This document shows positions 40,497-43,632 of a DNA stretch of 43,632 bases, in pieces. Origin of the DNA: Gemmatimonadales bacterium (GTDB taxonomy: Bacteria; Gemmatimonadota; Gemmatimonadetes; Gemmatimonadales; GWC2-71-9). The position numbers and the translations under genes are program-made. The first letter of the stretch is position 1, and each line of letters opens with the position of its first letter. The DNA is taken from the NCBI GenBank assembly GCA_013140635.1, contig JABFSM010000198.1, positions 1 to 43,632 of the forward strand, written 5' to 3'. Below the pieces are notes generated by a model. That model worked only from the letters and a program-made list of their open reading frames with translations. It was not told the DNA's origin and searched no databases.

Positions 40497-41510
40497 ATGA
40501 TCATCGTCTTGAAGCCGCACGCCACCAAGGAGCACGCTGAGGAGCTGATGCAGCGCATTTCGGCGCTCGGCCTCCGCCCGCTCTACATGCCCGGGCAGGA
40601 ACGGGTCGTCCTCGGCGCACTGGGCGACGAGCGCGCCATCGAAAGCCTGCACCTGGACAGCGACCCGCTCGTCGAGAGCGTCAAGCCGATTCTGGCGCCG
40701 TACAAGCTCGTCGGCCGCGAAATGCACCCGCACGACACCATCGTCACGCTCGGCAATACCCAGGTGGGCGGCGGGCGCTTTACCGTAATCGCGGGGCCTT
40801 GCGCCGTCGAGTCCCGCGAGCAATTTGCCGACACGGCGCGCGCGGTGCAGGCGGCCGGGGCGCACGGCCTCAGGGGCGGCGCATACAAGCCGCGCACGAG
40901 CCCCTACTCCTTTCAGGGGCTCGGCGTCGAGGGGCTGGAGATCCTGAAGAGCGTTTCCGACGAGCTCGGCATGCCCGCCGTCACCGAAGTCGTGGACAGC
41001 GGCGACGTGGAGGTGGTGGACCGCTATGCGGCCGCCTTTCAGATCGGCGCTCGCAATATGCAGAACTTCCGCCTCCTCCAAGCCATCGGCCGGAGCCGCA
41101 CGCCGATCATTCTGAAGCGGGGCATGGCGGCCAAGGTGGACGATCTCCTCATGGCCGCCGAGTACATTCTGGCCGAAGGCAACCCTAACGTCATTCTCTG
41201 CGAGCGGGGTATCACCACCTTCGAGACCGCCACCCGCAACACCCTCGACCTCAACGCCATCCCGGTCATCAAGCAGCGCAGCCACCTTCCCGTCCTGGTC
41301 GACCCGTCGCACGGCACCGGCCTGCGCGAGCTGGTCGGGCCGATGGCCAAGGCGGCGCTCGCCTGCGGGGCCGATGGGCTGCTCCTCGAGGTCCACTGCG
41401 ATCCGCCCAACGCCCTCTCCGACGGCCGGCAGTCGCTCTTTCCCGACCAGTTCGCCGCACTCATGCGGGAGCTCCGGCCGATCGCGGATGCCGTGGGCAA
41501 GGTGATGTGA
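40497..41510 (+). CDS. aroF: 3-deoxy-7-phosphoheptulonate (DAHP) synthase, Thermotoga-type AroF
   Basis: 337 aa from ATG 40497 with AGGGGACG upstream. It has an N-terminal ferredoxin-like regulatory domain (1-~70, MIIVLKPHATKEHAEELMQR) and then the KDO8P-synthase-like barrel: VIAGPCAVES, RGGAYKPRTSPYSF, GARNMQNFRLL, ILKRGM and HLPVLVDPSHGTG with metal-binding residues. It condenses phosphoenolpyruvate and erythrose-4-phosphate, the first step to chorismate. The N-terminal domain normally confers feedback by aromatic amino acids. Its stop overlaps the trpE start (GTGA), so the enzyme is co-regulated with tryptophan synthesis. Confidence 0.96.
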   Translation: MIIVLKPHATKEHAEELMQRISALGLRPLYMPGQERVVLGALGDERAIESLHLDSDPLVESVKPILAPYKLVGREMHPHDTIVTLGNTQVGGGRFTVIAGPCAVESREQFADTARAVQAAGAHGLRGGAYKPRTSPYSFQGLGVEGLEILKSVSDELGMPAVTEVVDSGDVEVVDRYAAAFQIGARNMQNFRLLQAIGRSRTPIILKRGMAAKVDDLLMAAEYILAEGNPNVILCERGITTFETATRNTLDLNAIPVIKQRSHLPVLVDPSHGTGLRELVGPMAKAALACGADGLLLEVHCDPPNALSDGRQSLFPDQFAALMRELRPIADAVGKVM

Positions 41511-43123
41511 CGGCCACCGTCCCGCCGGGCCCCGGCACCGTCCTCCCGCTGGTGCGGGAGGTGACCGGAAGCCCCGACCCCTTGGCGCTCTTTGCGGCCT
41601 TCTCCGACGGCGGCCGGAAGCCTGGCACCTTTCTTCTCGAATCGGGAGAGACCGCCGAAGGGTCCGGGGAGCGGAGCCTCCTCGGCATTTCGACGGCGCT
41701 CCGCCTCGTTTGCCGGGGGCGGACCGTCACGATCGCCGCCGCTTCTCCTAACGGCCGCTCCCTGCTGCCCTGGCTCGCCGGCCGGCTCGATTCGGTCGCG
41801 ACGGTCGCCAGGGGCGAGGGGAAGCTCGACATCACCTTTCCCGATCCGCCGCCGGGCCCGCACGATGAATCGATGCGGGGGCGTTTCCCCTCCCCCCTCG
41901 ACGCGCTCCGCGCGGTGGTGATGGGCCCGGCGCTTCTGGCCCATCCGACCGACGCCTGCCACCTGGCCGCCGGGGTCTTCTCCTACGATCTGGTCGAGCT
42001 CTTCGAGATCCTGCCGCCCGGACGACCGGAAAGCCACGAGACGCCGCACTTCGAGTTCGTGGTACCCGACCGGCTCGTCATCATCGACCACCTCCGGCAC
42101 CGGACGCTGGTGGTGGCCACCGCGTACGGGGGCGCGGGCGGGGAGGCCAACTACAACGACGCCGTCCGGGCCATCACCGATATGATGGGCGTGCTCGATA
42201 GGGTCGGAAGCACGAAGCGCCCGGAGCCCGCGGGCCGGGCGGCAGGAACCGCCGAAACGCTTCCCTCGCCGACCGTCGACCTCTCCGACGACGAGTTCGG
42301 AGCGCTGGTCGGCCGCCTCAAAGAGCAGATCGTCGCCGGTGAGATATTTCAGATCGTCGCCTCACGCACCTTTCTGCTCCCCTGCCCGAACCCTCTCGCC
42401 GCATACGGCCGCCTCCGCGCCGCCAATCCGAGCCCCTATCTCTTCTATGTGGTCGGGGAAGAGGCGACGGTCTTCGGCGCCTCACCGGAAACGGCGGTGA
42501 AGGTGCACCGAAGCCCCAAGCGGGTGACGATTCGCCCGATTGCCGGCACCGCACCCCGCGGCCGCGCCGCCGACGGCTCGCTCGACGCCGATCTCGACGC
42601 GCGCCGTGAGGCGGCGCTCCGGCTCGACGAGAAAGAGGCCGCCGAGCACATGATGCTCGTCGATCTGGCGCGCAACGACGTGGCCCGCGTAAGCCGGCCC
42701 GGCACCCGTCGGGTGACGCGCCTCCTGACCGTCGACCGGTACGCCCACGTCATGCACCTCGTCTCCGAGGTCGAAGGCGAGCTGGCGGAGGGGCTCGACG
42801 CGCTGCACGCCTACGCCGCCGCGATGAACATGGGGACCTTAGTCGGGGCGCCGAAGATCCGGGCCGCCGAGATCCTTCGCGAGGTCGAAGGCTCGCGCCG
42901 CGGCGCCTACGGCGGCGCCGTCGGGTTCCTGAGCCATTCGGGGGAGATGGACACCGCCATCGTCATTCGTGCCGCGGTGGTGCGGAACGGCGTGGCCAGC
43001 GTGCGGGCCGGGGCAGGGATCGTCTTCGACTCCGATCCTATGTCGGAGGCCCAGGAAACACGCCGTAAGGCGGAGGCGGTGCTCCGCGCCATCGCGGGCG
43101 CGGCGGAGAACTCCGATGCCTGA
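41507..43123 (+). CDS. trpE: Anthranilate synthase component I
   Basis: 538 aa from GTG 41507. The N-terminal region has FLLESGE, the LLES-type element linked to tryptophan feedback binding. The chorismate domain shows FQIVASRTF, NPSPYLFYV, GASPETAVK, PIAGTAPRG, MMLVDLARNDVARVS, GAPKIRAAEI, AYGGAVGF and AGAGIVFDSDP. It converts chorismate and glutamine-derived ammonia to anthranilate together with TrpG. It overlaps trpG by 8 bp. The LLES and NPSPY segments distinguish TrpE from PabB only loosely, but the trpG neighbour and the leader support TrpE. Confidence 0.93.
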   Translation: MTATVPPGPGTVLPLVREVTGSPDPLALFAAFSDGGRKPGTFLLESGETAEGSGERSLLGISTALRLVCRGRTVTIAAASPNGRSLLPWLAGRLDSVATVARGEGKLDITFPDPPPGPHDESMRGRFPSPLDALRAVVMGPALLAHPTDACHLAAGVFSYDLVELFEILPPGRPESHETPHFEFVVPDRLVIIDHLRHRTLVVATAYGGAGGEANYNDAVRAITDMMGVLDRVGSTKRPEPAGRAAGTAETLPSPTVDLSDDEFGALVGRLKEQIVAGEIFQIVASRTFLLPCPNPLAAYGRLRAANPSPYLFYVVGEEATVFGASPETAVKVHRSPKRVTIRPIAGTAPRGRAADGSLDADLDARREAALRLDEKEAAEHMMLVDLARNDVARVSRPGTRRVTRLLTVDRYAHVMHLVSEVEGELAEGLDALHAYAAAMNMGTLVGAPKIRAAEILREVEGSRRGAYGGAVGFLSHSGEMDTAIVIRAAVVRNGVASVRAGAGIVFDSDPMSEAQETRRKAEAVLRAIAGAAENSDA

Positions 43124-43632
43124 GCCCCTCCGCATCATCTTTATCGACAATTTCGATTCCTTCACCTGGAACCTGGTGGACGACTTCGCTCGGCGCGGAG
43201 CCTCGGTCGAGGTGTGGCGAAACACCGTCTCCGCCGAGCACGCCCTTGTCCGCGCCCAAGCCGGCGGCCCCTCGCTGTTAGTGCTCTCTCCAGGGCCCGG
43301 CACACCGGCCGGCGCCGGATGCTGCGTGGAGCTGGTCCGCCGAGCCGCGGAGGCGAGGGTTCCCCTCTTCGGCGTCTGCCTCGGCCACCAGGCGATGATC
43401 GAGGCGTTCGGCGGGGTGGTCGGGCCGGCCGGGGAGGTGGTCCACGGCAAGACCTCGAAGGTGCGCCACTCCGGGGGTCCCTTCTTCGAGGGGGTGCCGT
43501 CTCCCTTCCCCGTCGGCCGATATCACTCGCTCGCCGCCACAACCGTGCCCGACGTATTGGTCCAGATCGCCGGCACCGACCGGGTCGTGATGGCGGTGGC
43601 CCATCGAAGCGCACCGCAGTTCGGGGTCCAGT
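43116..43632 (+). CDS. trpG: Anthranilate synthase component II, glutamine amidotransferase (partial)
   Basis: ATG 43116, overlapping the trpE stop; runs off the right edge after 172 codons. Class-I amidotransferase: FIDNFDSFTWNLVDDF, LVLSPGPGTPA, catalytic Cys in FGVCLGHQAMIEAFGG, and FPVGRYHSLA. It supplies ammonia from glutamine to TrpE. The C-terminal His-Glu of the triad lies outside the window. It may serve both TrpE and PabB, as in many bacteria. Confidence 0.95.
   Translation, partial: MPEPLRIIFIDNFDSFTWNLVDDFARRGASVEVWRNTVSAEHALVRAQAGGPSLLVLSPGPGTPAGAGCCVELVRRAAEARVPLFGVCLGHQAMIEAFGGVVGPAGEVVHGKTSKVRHSGGPFFEGVPSPFPVGRYHSLAATTVPDVLVQIAGTDRVVMAVAHRSAPQFGVQ

Overview
High-GC bacterial chromosome segment, most likely from a Gemmatimonadota-type aerobic soil or freshwater bacterium. 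This is an inference from overall GC and codon style, a complete kynurenine-type tryptophan catabolic cluster, a Thermotoga-type DAHP synthase leading a trp operon, and many GTG starts with 4-bp start/stop overlaps. No rRNA or other marker gene confirms the phylum.

Layout. (1) 1-7926, all on the minus strand: M20 peptidase, acyl-CoA ligase, M19 dipeptidase, a polytopic membrane protein, Mn-type superoxide dismutase, a BCP-like peroxiredoxin, an orphan glycosidase-tail-like protein, and a DUF3179 membrane protein that runs off the left edge. The DUF3179 gene has an in-frame TGA exactly where the family normally has a cysteine, followed by a near-ideal bacterial SECIS hairpin, so it is a strong selenoprotein candidate. 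(2) 8138-18057: the kynurenine / 2-aminomuconate pathway in two convergent operons. The plus-strand operon holds an SDR, 2-aminomuconate-semialdehyde dehydrogenase and a RidA-type deaminase. The minus-strand operon holds an OCD-like protein, 3-hydroxyanthranilate dioxygenase, ACMS decarboxylase, kynureninase, kynurenine monooxygenase, tryptophan dioxygenase and kynurenine formamidase. Together they take tryptophan to 4-oxalocrotonate. (3) 18154-21707: regulatory genes, namely an NtrC-type sigma54 activator, a FliA/WhiG-like sigma factor behind a possible sigma54 promoter, and an HD-GYP protein.

(4) 21761-37628: a genomic island of about 15.8 kb inserted in a tRNA-Ala(TGC) gene. It is bounded by a perfect 48-bp direct repeat of the tRNA 3' half, which gives attL and attR. 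It carries a tyrosine integrase with three small HTH proteins, a 1795-aa DUF4011-helicase-Vsr protein (Hhe-like antiphage architecture), and an E2-only (type II-short) CBASS operon of CD-NTase, E2-like protein and patatin effector. Divergent from CBASS is an XRE + ImmA/IrrE-like pair that resembles CapH/CapP. Next comes a patch of integron-type cassettes without an integron integrase: two well-formed attC sites, one degenerate one, and a TIR-domain gene lying in reverse between attC sites. IS110 and SDR gene debris precedes attR. I read the island as a defence island.

(5) 37773-43632: a secreted protein, an unknown protein, a class-V aminotransferase fold enzyme, then a trp-type operon (DAHP synthase, trpE, trpG, truncated at the right edge). 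This operon is preceded by a 29-codon leader peptide and a 1:2 / 2:3 / 3:4 attenuator-like RNA.

The parts most worth a second look are the UGA-containing DUF3179 gene, the CBASS module with its atypical CD-NTase tail and altered metallopeptidase motif, the TIR gene inside an integron-cassette patch, and the unusual attenuator.
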